NCBI GenBank assembly: GCA_033782935.1
Contig: JAWQEG010000167.1
Coordinates: 397,001-461,000, forward strand
Reading direction: 5' to 3'
DNA from: Petrolisthes cinctipes
Taxonomy: Eukaryota > Arthropoda > Malacostraca > Decapoda > Porcellanidae
DNA: 64,000 nucleotides
The position numbers and the translations under genes are program-made. Position 1 is the stretch's first letter; the number at the start of each line of letters is the position of its first letter. Positions 9,425-19,897 of the stretch are shown here, one piece after another. A model generated the notes under the pieces. That model was given only the letters and a program-made list of their open reading frames with translations, did not search any database and was not told where the DNA came from.

Positions 9425-12030
9425 TCACCCTGCATCCCAACAACTTGCCATGGTGGCCGGTAGCCAAGCTTTAAACGTGCAGAGACTACATTGTGCCTCT
9501 GAACTATGAGGCCTCGATGACTGTAGGAGGAGAGCGGCGGAGCGGACTCTAGAGAGGTAACAAGTCAGGAAGAGAGGACGTCCAAAACCACGAGGAGGCA
9601 GATGGCAGGCTTCCTTTGTGAGTCTGTCAACTGTACCATTGTGACGTATACCTACATGGGATGGCACCCATAAAAATTTTGACAGTCAAGTTACGATGAC
9701 GCAATAAGGCCAAAAAAGATAAAATCTGCTGAATAACAGTTGAGTGTGTGGGCTGAACACTGGAGAAGATCCCTTGGTGAGGTAGAATGAACACAGATAT
9801 AATCAGCATAGCACGTAATTGTAGCTTCAGGAATATCAGAGAGAGAAGTGAGCAGCCAATGCATCAGAATATTAAATAACAATGGGCTGAGAACACCCCC
9901 TTGAGGCGTACCAAGATGAAAACTGCACAAAGGACTGAGCGCACCACTGAAAAACACACGGGAGGTCCTGTTACTCAGGTAGCCCCGAATCCACCATAAT
10001 AGATTACCCTTTATCCCAAAGTCAACCAGTTGATCCAAAATGACGTCTCTATTAGCAACATCGAAGGCACTTCGAAGGTCAATGAAGGCCACCACACTGT
10101 CCCTGTTAAGGCGAGAGTACAGGTCGACTAGGCAGTGGTGTGTGCTCCGCTGGGGAAGGAAACCAAACAGCCATGGAAAAAGGCGATCCTGCAGTCTGTA
10201 CATGAGACGATTGAGTAAGATTCTCTATAACTTTACAAAAACAGGAAGTCAGGGAAATAGGCCTGAACTTCGCAGTGCCGGGCTTAGGGATGGGTATTAT
10301 TGTGCTGCTGGTCCAGGCTCGTGGTACACAACCATCACGAAGACAAAGATTGTACAGTTGAAGTGGAGGGTTCCCAGGAACTTGTTGAAGTAGGCGCAGC
10401 ACAGCATAAGTAGTACCATCATCACCAGGGGAAGAAGCTCTACTCCGAGAGAGAGCACGTCACAACTCCTCCTCAGTTATCTCCTCTGCATCATCGTCAT
10501 CATCTTGCAACAGAGCAGACATTAGACGTAGCCGATTGACAGCAGCACGGGAAGTGAGTGCATCTTGTATGTGGATGGGTAGACTGGCTGAGGTAGATTG
10601 TTCTGACTAGGCATCGACAAATTGTTGGGCATAGTCGGCAGGAGTGTGATGACGAGCAGTAGCCGGTTTCTTTTTAACAACCCGACGGATGAGGTGCCAG
10701 ATAGAAGCCACACTTGTTTGCTGGTTGATGCTGTCCGTGAACCGCTGCCAAGAGCACACTCCTGCAGGGCAACTAAAGCGTCCCTAGACATCTGGTAACG
10801 ATGGAGCAGGTCAGGGGTTGGGTTGGCTTGAAACAATAGGCCATCACGTTCAGCCTCCTCCTTTGCCTCCTGTATACGTGCATCCAGCGTCCAGGAGTGG
10901 GCAGTATGGCGATGCTGGAGGTGTGGCTGGGAGATGTATAGCCTATAAAAGTCATGAGTAGCAGATACAAGATCAGAGTACAACTGTTCAGCTGATGACA
11001 TGTCAAATGTAGGGAATACATGGGCCATAAATAAGATGTAGGTCGGGCAATATTTAGGGAGCACAGCAATACGCAAACAAGTGGCTGAAGCCCTTGCCCC
11101 AGCAGTTAGAGAATAATGAAACCGAAGAGCAATGTGAACAGAGAATAAGTCTGGCACGGAGGAGCACAGGACCTAAGATGCTATCAGGCCAGACGAGAGG
11201 ATGTAATCCAGAGTACCTCCCCGGCAATGAGTGGCACCGCCAGTGTCCCAGCGTGTCAGATGATGCTTGCGGATGTATGAAATGAGATGAACACCATTAC
11301 GATTAATAGAGCCAGAACCATCACTCAAATCAGAATGCCGAGCATTAAAATCTCCCATATAAACCATACCACGCACTGTTGGAGAAGGAAGAGCCTCAAG
11401 AGTGAGTCTAGCTTGGGCAGAATAGACATTACATAGTTGTAGTACTCCATTCCCAGGTAGAACCTCAAATAGCTGAAAGGTCATGTCAGGATCAGTGGAG
11501 GTACGGAGAAGGCGATGTGGCAAGGAGCTATGTATGTAAGTCAGGAGACCATTCCTTACCAGATGAACATATGACACATAACCTGAGAGAGGAGGAGCTT
11601 GCCCAGCAGCGAGCGGCCATCCTGGAAATGCTTCCTGGAGAAAAATAACACTGGGACGATGACGAAAAACATAGGCCTTGAGTTGAGTGAGCTTAGCATA
11701 ACTGGTGATACCACATACATTCCAGGAGATGACATCCAGCCGGCAATCACTAGCGAACTCTGTATTTGGAGGTAGAAGTCCGGTGAGTGGAGGCAGATGA
11801 GTGACCTGGAGAAGAAGATGGACCAGGAGAAGGGACTGACTCAAAAAGCTTGTCAAGGCGAGATGAAACAGTATCCATTTTTTCGGTAAGGGCAGTGACA
11901 GTTGAGATGATGGCCTGCTGAGCCTCGACCAAGAGAGCTTGGAGTCATTAGCAGCCTGAGTGCCAACCAACCCATCAATCCTGGCTTCAAGGGCAGAAAA
12001 GCGGTTCTCGAGAGCAGTACATCGTGCCAT
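9425..12030 (-). pseudogene. LINE-B1 ORF2 (endonuclease, RT, RNase H; deleted)
   Basis: An open frame from 12030 to 11173 runs from the ORF1 C-terminus straight into the AP endonuclease ('LDVISWNVCGI', 'VIFLQEAFPG', 'YMGDFNARHSD'), because an indel merges the two frames. The next piece reads 'SVHIAL' where copy 4 has 'SDHIAL', so a catalytic Asp is lost. RT blocks follow at 10402-9770 ('FRPISLTSCF', 'FLPQRSTHH', 'IDLRSAFD', 'GTPQGGVLS'), with the active site changed to 'YADY'. At about 9765 the RT is joined to the middle of RNase H, a deletion of more than 1 kb compared with copy 3. It cannot be functional. Confidence 0.8.
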
Positions 12031-13177
12031 GAGGGTAGCAACAGAGTTGCGGAGGGCCAGGTCTGGAGGTGAGGCAGGGCTGGTAGGAGGAGCAGACTTG
12101 GGAGGTGGTGGTGGCGGTGGTGGAGGCGGAGCAATAGTAGTGACACGAGCCTGGACCTGACGTCGAGTACATCCATGCCAGACGTTAACCCGTGGCTGAA
12201 GGCATCGTGGACACTTCCATCGAGACGTATCCTCAGGAGGTGAAGGCTCAGAGGTGGAGGCAGCAGGACGTGATGGTTCGCCCCTGACAGGACACGTCTT
12301 GGAATCATGGTCGGCAGCACACCATGCACACTTCGGCCTGGCAGAACAGTACCGGGAGATATGCCCAACTCCCTAGCACCTGTAGCACCAAGACTGGTCA
12401 TTATGAAGTTTCCTCACCTCACACGGTAGGAAGACAGGGGAGGAAATCAAAGGAAATCTCATTTGGAGGTGGATCAGGTTGACTCCAGACAACAACAATA
12501 CGGCTAATGGACGAACCATCTTGGGAAAAACGATGTGCAAAGTACACACCAGGGTATCCCTTAGCAAGTTTCGGGTCAAGATCAATGGGAAAACGGGTAA
12601 GGATGTAGCTGGGGAACTTACGAGGCCTCTCGGGTGAGTCTTCAAGAATGAGAAGCAGAGACAAAAATTCACCAGCCTTCACTCTATCAATGATATCCTG
12701 ACGCTTCCTAGAGATGTAGACAAACCGGGAGAAGGAGAGCTTGACATAGGCATTTCTTGGGGCAAAAGCAGGAAGGTTGGACGAGGGCAAGGAGTTGGTA
12801 TACAAGGAAGAAACACCACGTTGAGGCAGAGAAGGTACGTCATGCACAGCTGAAGCACACTTGGCAGTCTTGGCAGCTGGAGGCAAACAGTCCACACCAT
12901 CGGAATCCTGCAAGGAGTCGGACGAGGCATCAACGGGTCGCTTGGTAGAGGTTGAGGAGGTGGAAGGCTGCAACCTGAGCTGCGGAGTGAACGAGGAGTG
13001 GGGGGAAGGGTTACGAGAAGGCAGCTCAGGCCAGTGATCCTCGATAAGAGACTCATCCTCTTCCGACATGGCCAAGTCAGCCTCCAGGCAGGAAGCCACA
13101 TCCGAATCTGCGCTCTCGATCTGGCCAAGCAAGGCCAGATGGGAAGCAAATAACAACACGAACAGCTGAACACTCAA
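11853..13177 (-). pseudogene. LINE-B1 ORF1 (gag-like, zinc knuckles)
   Basis: The frame from 13177 has an acidic, Ser/Pro-rich N-terminus ('EDHWPELPSRNPSP'), a Leu/Pro stretch and a conserved 'SRFVYISRKRQDIIDRV' region resembling the RNA-binding part of LINE ORF1 proteins. It shifts frame near 12450. The knuckle region 'KLHNDQSWCYRC' then meets a TAG at 12373 where copy 4 has a Trp codon. Beyond it come CCHC-type cysteines ('CSARPKCAWC', 'KTCPV') and a proline run. Compared with copy 4 it lacks about 33 residues before 'RFVYISRK'. ORF1 proteins bind element RNA in the RNP. This copy is dead. Confidence 0.7.
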
Positions 13178-13380
13178 TCAGCCAAGGACACACACACACA
13201 CACAGAATCACAACAGACAAACAACACCAGCAACACCACAGAAACAACAACACACAAACCAGAATGCACAAACAATACAAACAACAACACACAAGCAAGA
13301 GTGTAAAAGCAACACAAACAAGAATTCAGGCAGAGCGCCAGGAGAACGTCTTCACACCAACAAGGTTGGGGCGAGACTGC

Positions 13381-14090
13381 AGAAGATTTATGTATTGGGA
13401 ACTTGTTTAATCAGTGTCCTGAAGAAATTGGCAATGTTCCTATTTCTAAGGATGTGTTGGGAGAAGCTCAAGCTCAAATCACGAATTAAGTTCATATCTA
13501 GATAGAGCAATTGATATTGCAGATCATCTCAATTGTTACTCTGTAAAATCTGGAATATAAACCCTATAATGTTCCTGCCAATGAATTTAGGGAAGAAATT
13601 AAACAAATTGTAGTACAGTTGGCTCCACTTCCGCGTTTACAACTTAGCTTTGTCAATGTAGAGCCACACAGAAATTTCATTCCCGAACCACGTGAGATCA
13701 TGATGCGAACCAATTTACTAGTAAGATGGAAAGTGGTGTTGGGTTGGAGAGGAAAAGCTTTAACAATGTTCGAGTATTATTATTAGAGAGAGTGAGAATT
13801 ATGACAGTAAGCACCAGAGGTTATAAAGCGACAAAGCCGACTGTCACCTTTAGTTGTCTTCTGGTACATTCCAAAGGATTTTCTTTAATATTGTAAATTG
13901 ATACAAACTTTATATAGCAATACAATTCACACATCAGCAATTAGTAATGATTTAACTATTGCTATATTAGTGAGTCATGTAGTAATTCTTACCCAGCAGG
14001 TTACGAGGAAAGAGAAGAAGAAGAATCATTACCTTAAAGGTCGTGTCCGTGCACCTTTCATGATTATAATTCTGTTGTCGCTATGATTAG
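13381..14090 (+). pseudogene. Gypsy-1 polymerase linker remnant
   Basis: Directly after LINE-B1 the plus strand reads 'EDLCIGNLFNQCPEE' and 'VPISKDVLGEAQAQ', resembling the acidic linker that stands before the integrase in one group of Gypsy elements. It then breaks into short frames ('EFREEIKQIVVQLAPLPRLQL' at about 13590-13650). No integrase HHCC or DDE block is visible. I assign it to Gypsy-1 from position and motif. From 14090 to 14400 nothing else is recognisable. Confidence 0.45.
13612..13668 (+). repeat. Short repeat shared with the 61.3/62.1 kb inverted repeats
   Basis: GTACAGTTGGCTCCACTTCC and about 35 further bases match, with some mismatches, the arm at 61305-61360 and its inverted partner at 62075-62132. 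It is a third, diverged copy. Confidence 0.5.
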
Positions 14091-14399
14091 AATATTGTTG
14101 TCGCCATGATTAGAATTTTATCATCGCTTTGATTTGTTATGGTAGATAATTGTATTGTTGCAGAGAAATATGGACGCTGAACGTTCCTTTAATAGCTTTT
14201 GTATTGAATTTACATGGATTTTTATATAGTCAGTATTGCAGCTTGAACATTCACACACGGCTATACCAGCTTCACACATTCATCCGGCCTCCTTCCCTCG
14301 CACAGTGAGGTTGGTAATAGGAGTCTCCTAATTACAGTAGGGATGATAAAGAAATGAATGTCACTTCTAAGTATGATATGCATGTGCTCAACGTAATGG

Positions 14400-14610
14400 A
14401 TGAGAATGAACATCTTGAAGTAAATGAAGAATAAGAAAGAATACCACACTAGTCATGGAAGTTATAATCAGAGAAGGCAAGATATGCAGAGGAGAAACAG
14501 CAAGCATGGAGGATATAATAGGAAAAGAAGGACAATTGAAGAGTTTTTAAGGAGACTGGCTAGAGTCCACAGGGGTGCCAAACCTCTTAATGTATCTATA
14601 AAAATATAAC
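14400..14610 (-). repeat. LINE 3'-tail fragment (shared tail family)
   Basis: The segment from AAGAAAGAATACC to GGGGTGCCAAACCTCTTAATGT aligns by eye with 40990-41120 (GGGACAGTTGAAGAAC…GGGGCGCCCAAACCCTTAAAGT) and more loosely with 60120-60365. All are purine-rich on the plus strand and seem to be 3' UTR pieces of minus-strand LINEs. Confidence 0.5.
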
Positions 14611-14739
14611 TATGTTATAAAATCTAGCCTTGCACCACTTTTTTTTCCGTGACTTCCGTGGAGTTTCATTGTGTTGGTAGCTTCTCTTCTGTCCCACTAT
14701 ATTACGACACCTTATTTAAACATGTCAATATCAGGAAAG

Positions 14740-14952
14740 GGCAGCTACATCTTCACTTACAGCATCTTGGAATACTGGTCGGGCATCTTCTATGTTTTGA
14801 GTTAACGACGAGGTAAGGGGTATTTTCTTGACGTGTCGGCGTAGCCAGTATACTTGACGGACATCAAGAACCTCGGGAAAAAAACCAGACGTTTCTCGAG
14901 GACTCGAACTTGGGTCCATGACATTCTCAATCCATCGCTATATCCACTCTGT
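14740..14952 (-). mobile_element. Probable tRNA-derived SINE
   Basis: On the minus strand, GAGTGGATATAGCGATGG (14931-14949) fits a pol III box A, and AAGTTCGAGTCCT (14898-14910) fits box B at the usual spacing. The downstream body runs to about 14740-14800. No intact cloverleaf, A-tail or target duplication was found, so the end is approximate. The flanks 14611-14740 and 14953-15255 contain nothing recognised. Confidence 0.4.
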
Positions 14953-15255
14953 AAGATATTACAAGTAAAGCTAATTATGTAACTGGTTACCAAAGGACAG
15001 TGAATTGTAATGTAGAGTGTTAACTATCCAATGATCACTCAGTCTCTTCTGCCACACCATCTCTCCTCCTCCTCCATCCCAGCACTCATTCAATCTACTC
15101 CTCCACTTTCCCTCCTCAGTCTCCATCTCACAACATTCATCATCATGATCAATCAAATATTATGAAAGCAAGACGTGAAAATATATGAGGTGATATTTTG
15201 TGTACAATTTCAGTTCATGTAAAATGACAGGACTTATTATTATTATATTTTTATT

Positions 15256-16289
15256 GAAATCCAATGACCACACACACACACACATCAGGAAAACATAACA
15301 GAATGATACACGAAAATACAGACAAATATTTACATTATGACCTACTTAAATCCGTCATAACGAGGGTGGCGTACCAGGAGTTCCTCTAAAACATGGTGGT
15401 TCAGTAGGTGTCTACAAACCACATCAAGCGACAGGCCCCGGGCTAGCAAGTGTCGAATAGTGGGGCAGGCCAGACAATAGTGTTCTATAGTGTTAGCACT
15501 AGGGGCTGGGCACAAGCCACACTCAGTGAAGGGAGGCTCGCCCTCCATCCCAGCAACTTGCCATGGTAGCCGGTAGCCAAGCCTCAAATGAGCAAAGACT
15601 ACATTGTGCCTCCAAACAATCAGGCTCCGGCGATGGTAGGAATATTTATCACGGCAGACAGACTCGTAGTGGGTGATGGAGATGCTGAAACTCTGCATTT
15701 CTGCGCCGCCGTATAGGGAGGAGAGCAGCGGAGCTGACTATAGAGAGGTAATACTTCAGGAAGAGTGGACGTCCAACACCACGAGGAGGCAGATGGCAGG
15801 CCTCCTTGGCGAGTCTGTCAACTGTAGCAATGTTACATAAACCTACATGGGATGGCACCCATAAACATTTGACGGTCAAGTTACGATGACGCAATAAGGC
15901 CAAAATCGAGAAAATCTTCTGACCAACAGTAGAGTGCGTGGGCTGAACACTGGCGAGGGAATGAAGGGCAGGTTGGAAGTCACAAAAAATGGCAACATTC
16001 ACTCCACGTTGACAAACAAGACTAACGGCATCCAGAATGGCATACAGTTCACACAGTGCAGAGCTAGAGTGGTTACAGAGATGACGGTCAACCCAGCCCC
16101 CTGGAGGTGACTCCAAGTCAGGTGAGAAAACGGCACAACCTACTGCACCATCTGCTTGCAATGAGGCATCAGTGTAGAGGCAATATGTAGCTGTGATGGA
16201 GGAAGTAACTGTTTCTACGTGTTCCAGAGCCAACTGCCGCTATAGAGAAGGCAGTTACGACTTGGAAGTAGGTGTGAAGCTCATATCAG
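15256..16289 (-). pseudogene. LINE-B copy 2 (3' fragment: RNase H and C-terminal domain)
   Basis: The fragment starts in the (CA)n-containing 3' UTR (15268-15284) and ends just before RNase H at 16289. The frame 16233-15649 reads 'YCLYTDASLQADGAVGCAVFS' (first RNase H Asp), 'LCELYAILDAV' (Glu), 'FCDFQPAL' (Asp, with S-K changed to F-Q) and 'TVDRLAKEACHL' (last Asp). It shifts frame near 15700. The C-terminal zinc-finger-like 'CGLCPAPSANTIEHYCLAC' and 'LEELLVRHPRYDGFK' then follow to 15342. It is 5'-truncated, with no target duplication seen, and lies head-to-head with copy 3 about 170 bp away. The gap 16290-16459 is unassigned. Confidence 0.85.
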
Positions 16290-16459
16290 TATGAAAAGAC
16301 TACTTATTACTCTGATAAAGTCAACCAAGATTAATGCCTAAGTCAGACATTCACACGCCAGGGTCAGTGAGCCAATCACCATTGTTGAAGTGAGCAGTGT
16401 TCGAGAAATCGAAAAAAATTCACGCACCAACAATGTATCAGATCACTCCCCATATACCC

Positions 16460-18634
16460 ACTTCCTGTTTTTGTAAGGTTATGGAGAGAATCTTACTCAA
16501 TCGTTTCATGTACAGATTGCAGGATCGCCTTTCTCCATGGCTGTTTGGTTTCCTTCCCCAGCGGAGCACACACCACTGCCTAGTCGACTTGTACTCTCAT
16601 CTTTCCAGGGACAGTGTGGTGGCCTACATTGACCTTCGAAGTGCCTTCGATGTTGCTAATAGAGATGTCATTTTGGATCAACTGGTTGACTTTGGGATAA
16701 AGGGTAATCTACTACGGTTGATTCGAGGCTACCTGAGTAACAGGACCTCCCATGTGTTTTTCAGTGGTGAACTCAGTCCTTTGCGCAGTTTTCATCTTGG
16801 TACGCCTCAAGGGGGTGTTCTCAGCCCATTGTTATTTAATATTCTGATGCATTGGCTGCTCACTTCTCTCCCTGATATTCCTGGAACTACAATTACGTGC
16901 TATGCTAATTATATCTGTGTTCATTCTGCCACACCAAGGGATCTCCAGCGGTTTCTTGACTCCTTCTCTGGGGCCTCCTCTCACTGTGGCATTATTGTCT
17001 CCCAAGATAAGAGCAGAATATTTACCTGCCGCCTTCCTCAAGCTCGGCCAGTGTTCACCATTGGAGGGACTGTCTTTCCCATGTGTTCCCATTACCGCTA
17101 CCTGGGCGCGCCAGTCAATATTTGGCCGATTGTCCCTGCCAGACCTCAAGACCATCCCATTGTCCAGGACTTATTGAGTCGTCTCCAGCGCCGACTTACG
17201 CCACTTCAATGGCTCTCTAACAACTCCTCGGGCATCTCCATCCCAGTAGCTAGAACCATCTATATTGCTTTTATCCGTTCAGTTGTTGATTACCTCTCCC
17301 CTGCTTTGATTCAACTTCCTAGGGCTACTCTTGAAACTCTAGAAAAATTTCAGAATAGAGCAATGAGAATAATTCTCGGCTGTCCAATGTCGATAAGGAT
17401 AGTGAACACGCAGCGTGAGTTGCGTCTTCCCCCATTAATCGAGAGAATTTATTGTAATGTTACTGGCTTCACTGTCAAGTGCTTCCATTTCCCACATCTT
17501 TCACTCCATTACTCTCAGTTAGTCAGGACTTTTCTTAGACCAAACTCCCTTCTCCCTCCCATACTGCCTGCTGGACGTACTCTTATAAGGTCTGTTTCCT
17601 CTATGCTCCATAGTCTTAATATAGATATAATGGTTGCAGACGTCCCTCCAGGGCCCCCTCCATGGATGCTACCAACACCTGATGTGAGCTTCACACCTAC
17701 TTCCAAGTCAGAACTGCCTTCTCTACAGCGGCAGTTGGTTTTGGAACACATAGAAACAGTGACGTCCTCCATCACAGATCCATATTGCCTCTACACTGAT
17801 GGCTCATTGCAAGCGGATGGTACAGCAGGTTGTGCCGTTTTCTCGCCTGACCTGGAGTCACCTCCAGGGGGCTGGGTTGGCTGTCGTCTCTGCAACCACT
17901 CTAGCTCAACATTGTGTGAACTGTATGCCATTCTGGATGCTGTTAGTCTTGTTTGTCAAAGTGGAGTGAATGCTGCCATTTTTTGTGACTCCAAACCTGC
18001 CCTTCATTCCCTCTCTAGTGTTCAGCCCACACACTCTACTGTTATTCAGCAGATTTTATCGTTTTTGGCCTTATTGCATCATAGTAACTTGACTGTCAAA
18101 TTTTTATGGGTGCCATCCCATGTAGGTTTATGTCACAGTACTACAGTTGACAGACTCGCAAAGAAAGCTTGCCATCTGCTTCCTCGTGGTGTTGGACGTC
18201 CTCTCTCCCTGACATGTTACCTTTCTAGAGTTCGCTTCGCTGCTCTCCTCCCTGTATGGCGATGCAGGGATGCAGAGAGCATCTCCATCTCCATCACCCA
18301 TTACGAGACTGTCTGCCATCACAAATATTCCTACTGTTGTCGAGGCCTCATGGTTCTTAGGGACAATGCAGTCTCTGCTCGTTTGAGGCTTGGCTACCGG
18401 CCACCGTGGCAGGTTGCTGGGATGCAGGGTGAGCCTCCCTTCACTGAGTGTCGCTTGTGTCGAGCGCTTCGCGCTAACACTATAGAGCACTATTGCCTGG
18501 CCTGCCCCACTGTCCGACACTTGCTGCCCCAGGGCAAGCCACTTGATGTGGTTTGTCGACACCTGCTGAACCATCAGGTTCTGGAGGAACTTCTGGTACG
18601 CCACCCTCGTTTTGGTGGATTTAAGTTGTCATAA
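16460..18634 (+). CDS. LINE-B3 ORF2, long open frame from RT to C-terminus
   Basis: This is the longest non-repeat frame in the window: 745 codons counted from 16397, of which those after about 16460 are LINE. Order: RT ('RSTHHCLVDLY', 'IDLRSAFD', 'GTPQGGVLSPLLFN'), thumb/connection ('FQNRAMRIILGCP'), RNase H ('YCLYTDGSLQADG', 'LCELYAI', 'FCDSKPAL', 'TVDRLAKKA') and a C-terminal C-x2-C…H…C finger ('CRLCRALRANTIEHYCLAC'). The RT active site is 'YANYI' where copy 4 has 'YADDI', so polymerase activity is lost although the frame is intact. The endonuclease is missing through 5' truncation. ORF2 proteins nick DNA and copy the element RNA; this one could not. Confidence 0.9.
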   Translation, partial: TSCFCKVMERILLNRFMYRLQDRLSPWLFGFLPQRSTHHCLVDLYSHLSRDSVVAYIDLRSAFDVANRDVILDQLVDFGIKGNLLRLIRGYLSNRTSHVFFSGELSPLRSFHLGTPQGGVLSPLLFNILMHWLLTSLPDIPGTTITCYANYICVHSATPRDLQRFLDSFSGASSHCGIIVSQDKSRIFTCRLPQARPVFTIGGTVFPMCSHYRYLGAPVNIWPIVPARPQDHPIVQDLLSRLQRRLTPLQWLSNNSSGISIPVARTIYIAFIRSVVDYLSPALIQLPRATLETLEKFQNRAMRIILGCPMSIRIVNTQRELRLPPLIERIYCNVTGFTVKCFHFPHLSLHYSQLVRTFLRPNSLLPPILPAGRTLIRSVSSMLHSLNIDIMVADVPPGPPPWMLPTPDVSFTPTSKSELPSLQRQLVLEHIETVTSSITDPYCLYTDGSLQADGTAGCAVFSPDLESPPGGWVGCRLCNHSSSTLCELYAILDAVSLVCQSGVNAAIFCDSKPALHSLSSVQPTHSTVIQQILSFLALLHHSNLTVKFLWVPSHVGLCHSTTVDRLAKKACHLLPRGVGRPLSLTCYLSRVRFAALLPVWRCRDAESISISITHYETVCHHKYSYCCRGLMVLRDNAVSARLRLGYRPPWQVAGMQGEPPFTECRLCRALRANTIEHYCLACPTVRHLLPQGKPLDVVCRHLLNHQVLEELLVRHPRFGGFKLS

Positions 18635-18819
18635 TGTAAATATTTGTCTGTATGCTTGTGCTTCATTCTGTTATGTTTTCGTGATGTGTGTGTGTGTGTG
18701 TGTGTATGTGTGTGTGTGTGTGTGGTTGTAGTAATTGAATTCTCATGAGTCTCGCCTACCCTTGTGTATTATTGTCTGCCTGTTGACTGATGCAACGTCG
18801 CAATGAATTAAAAAAAAAA
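16460..18819 (+). mobile_element. LINE-B copy 3 (5'-truncated, poly(A)-tailed)
   Basis: Homology to the other copies begins at ACTTCCTGTTTTTGTAAGG and ends in a 10-A run (18810-18819) after GCAACGTCGCAATGAATT, the same 3' end seen on the minus strand at 41.75 kb. A (GT)n run lies in the 3' UTR at 18685-18724. 5' truncation plus an A tail is normal for target-primed insertion. It sits inside Gypsy-1, just before its RT. Confidence 0.85.
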
Positions 18820-19765
18820 GAACATCATTGATGAGTTGGGTCAAGCAGAGTTTGTGAGTAATATATATCTGTTAAAAGGGTACTATCAAGTGAAGCTTAC
18901 TGAGCAAACCAAGAAGATGTCGGCATTTGTGACTCCTAGCGGACTCTTCCACTACGTAGTAATGCCTTTTGGTATGAAAAACGCAACAGCCACATTTCAG
19001 CGACTCATCCATCGAATGACTAGCTAACTTGAGGGGGTTCAATCATTCCTAGACAGTCTCGTTATAACCAGTAAAACAATTAACCTTATGAAAAGTTAAT
19101 ACGGACATGCTAAAGTAGTTTATTTAGGACATCTTCTCGGTAAGAGTGAGGTCAGTCCTGTGTCAGGCAAGGTAGAGGTCAGAAGACAACTCCCGACACT
19201 TAAGAACAGAAAGAAACTTCTACGGTTTATAGGTATGGTCACTATGGTGGATTATTACCAAAGATTCACCCCCAACTTCGCTCAAGTTGCAGCTCCTTTA
19301 ACCGACATCACAAGTTCCAAGAAAAGCTTTAATTGGACTAAATCCTGTCAAGAGGCATTCAACAAATTGAGATTATTCTTAACCAACGCTCTAGTACTAA
19401 GTGCTCCAGATATCGAGAAGCCCTTCATCATCTAAGTCGATACTAGTGATATGGGAGTATGGGAGGTATTACTTCAAGAGGGACAAGACAGTTTACTACA
19501 TCCCGTGTGTTATGCAAAGGAATTATGCAACCTTTGAAAAAGAAGTAGCTGCAGTGTTATATGCATTAGAAAAATTTGATGTTTATGTCAATAGTTCAAG
19601 TGAAGCTATAGTAGTGTATACCGACCATAATCCTCTCAAATTTTTAGATTAAATGCAGAACAAAAAACAGCGATTAATGAGATGGTCATTAGCACTGCAA
19701 CAGTATAATCTTGAAATAAAACACATCAGAGGGAAAGAAAATCTATTCGGAGACATGCTTTCATT
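18820..19765 (+). pseudogene. Gypsy-1 reverse transcriptase and RNase H
   Basis: Plus-strand coding resumes after LINE-B3 with RT blocks 'LLKGYYQVKLTEQTKKMSAFVTP' (motif A region), 'FHYVVMPFGMKNATATFQRL', then a stop at 19024 and 'LDSLVI' where the YxDD box should be. 'VVYLGHLLG' and 'LLRFIGMVTMVDYYQRF' (19160-19435) are the RT-RNase H connection. RNase H follows as 'VDTSDMG', 'YATFEKEVAAVLYAL', 'VYTDHNPLKFL' and 'IKHIRGKENLFGDML'. Several stops and frame changes break it. The frame runs straight into LTR sequence at about 19765 with no integrase after RNase H. Confidence 0.85.
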
Positions 19766-19897
19766 GACTAGTAATAAGTTTCGATTCATATGTGTAATTG
19801 TTTGCTGTAATTGCATGTTTATGGTTGTCGCCAGTCATTTAGGAAAACAGAATATATGACGTCACATACGAATTCCGCAGAGTCAGTGTCAGGGGTT
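19757..19897 (+). repeat. Gypsy-1 3' LTR, first part
   Basis: From TTCATTGACTAGTAATAAG on, this matches the 5' LTR from about 8327, including ATGGTTGTCGCCAGTCATTTAGG and CAGAGTCAGTGTCAGG. The first ~35 bp of the LTR are missing, fused to the RNase H coding end. The LTR breaks at the SINE/retrocopy insertion and resumes at 21450. Confidence 0.7.
19888..19897 (+). repeat. SINE target-site duplication, left copy
   Basis: GTCAGGGGTT is repeated perfectly at 20158-20167, bracketing the SINE. Confidence 0.85.

Larger units (their letters stand above)
9382..13380 (-). mobile_element. LINE-B copy 1 (3'-truncated, internally deleted)
   Basis: This is a minus-strand LINE of the group with two ORFs, zinc knuckles in ORF1 and endonuclease-RT-RNase H in ORF2. 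Its 5' end (13380) matches that of copy 4 (GAGCGCCAGGA, GGTTGGGG, GAGACTG) and has the same A/C-rich leader at 13180-13340. The 3' end (9382) stops inside the post-RNase H domain, so the tail and (CA)n seen in other copies are missing. RT jumps directly into RNase H near 9765. No target duplication was found, in line with a later deletion at the left edge. Confidence 0.8.

Noticed and set aside
16832..17155. Minus-strand frames inside LINE-B3 and similar antisense frames in copies 1 and 4
   Set aside because: They recur only because the LINE copies are homologous, and they are shadows of the RT/RNase H coding strand.
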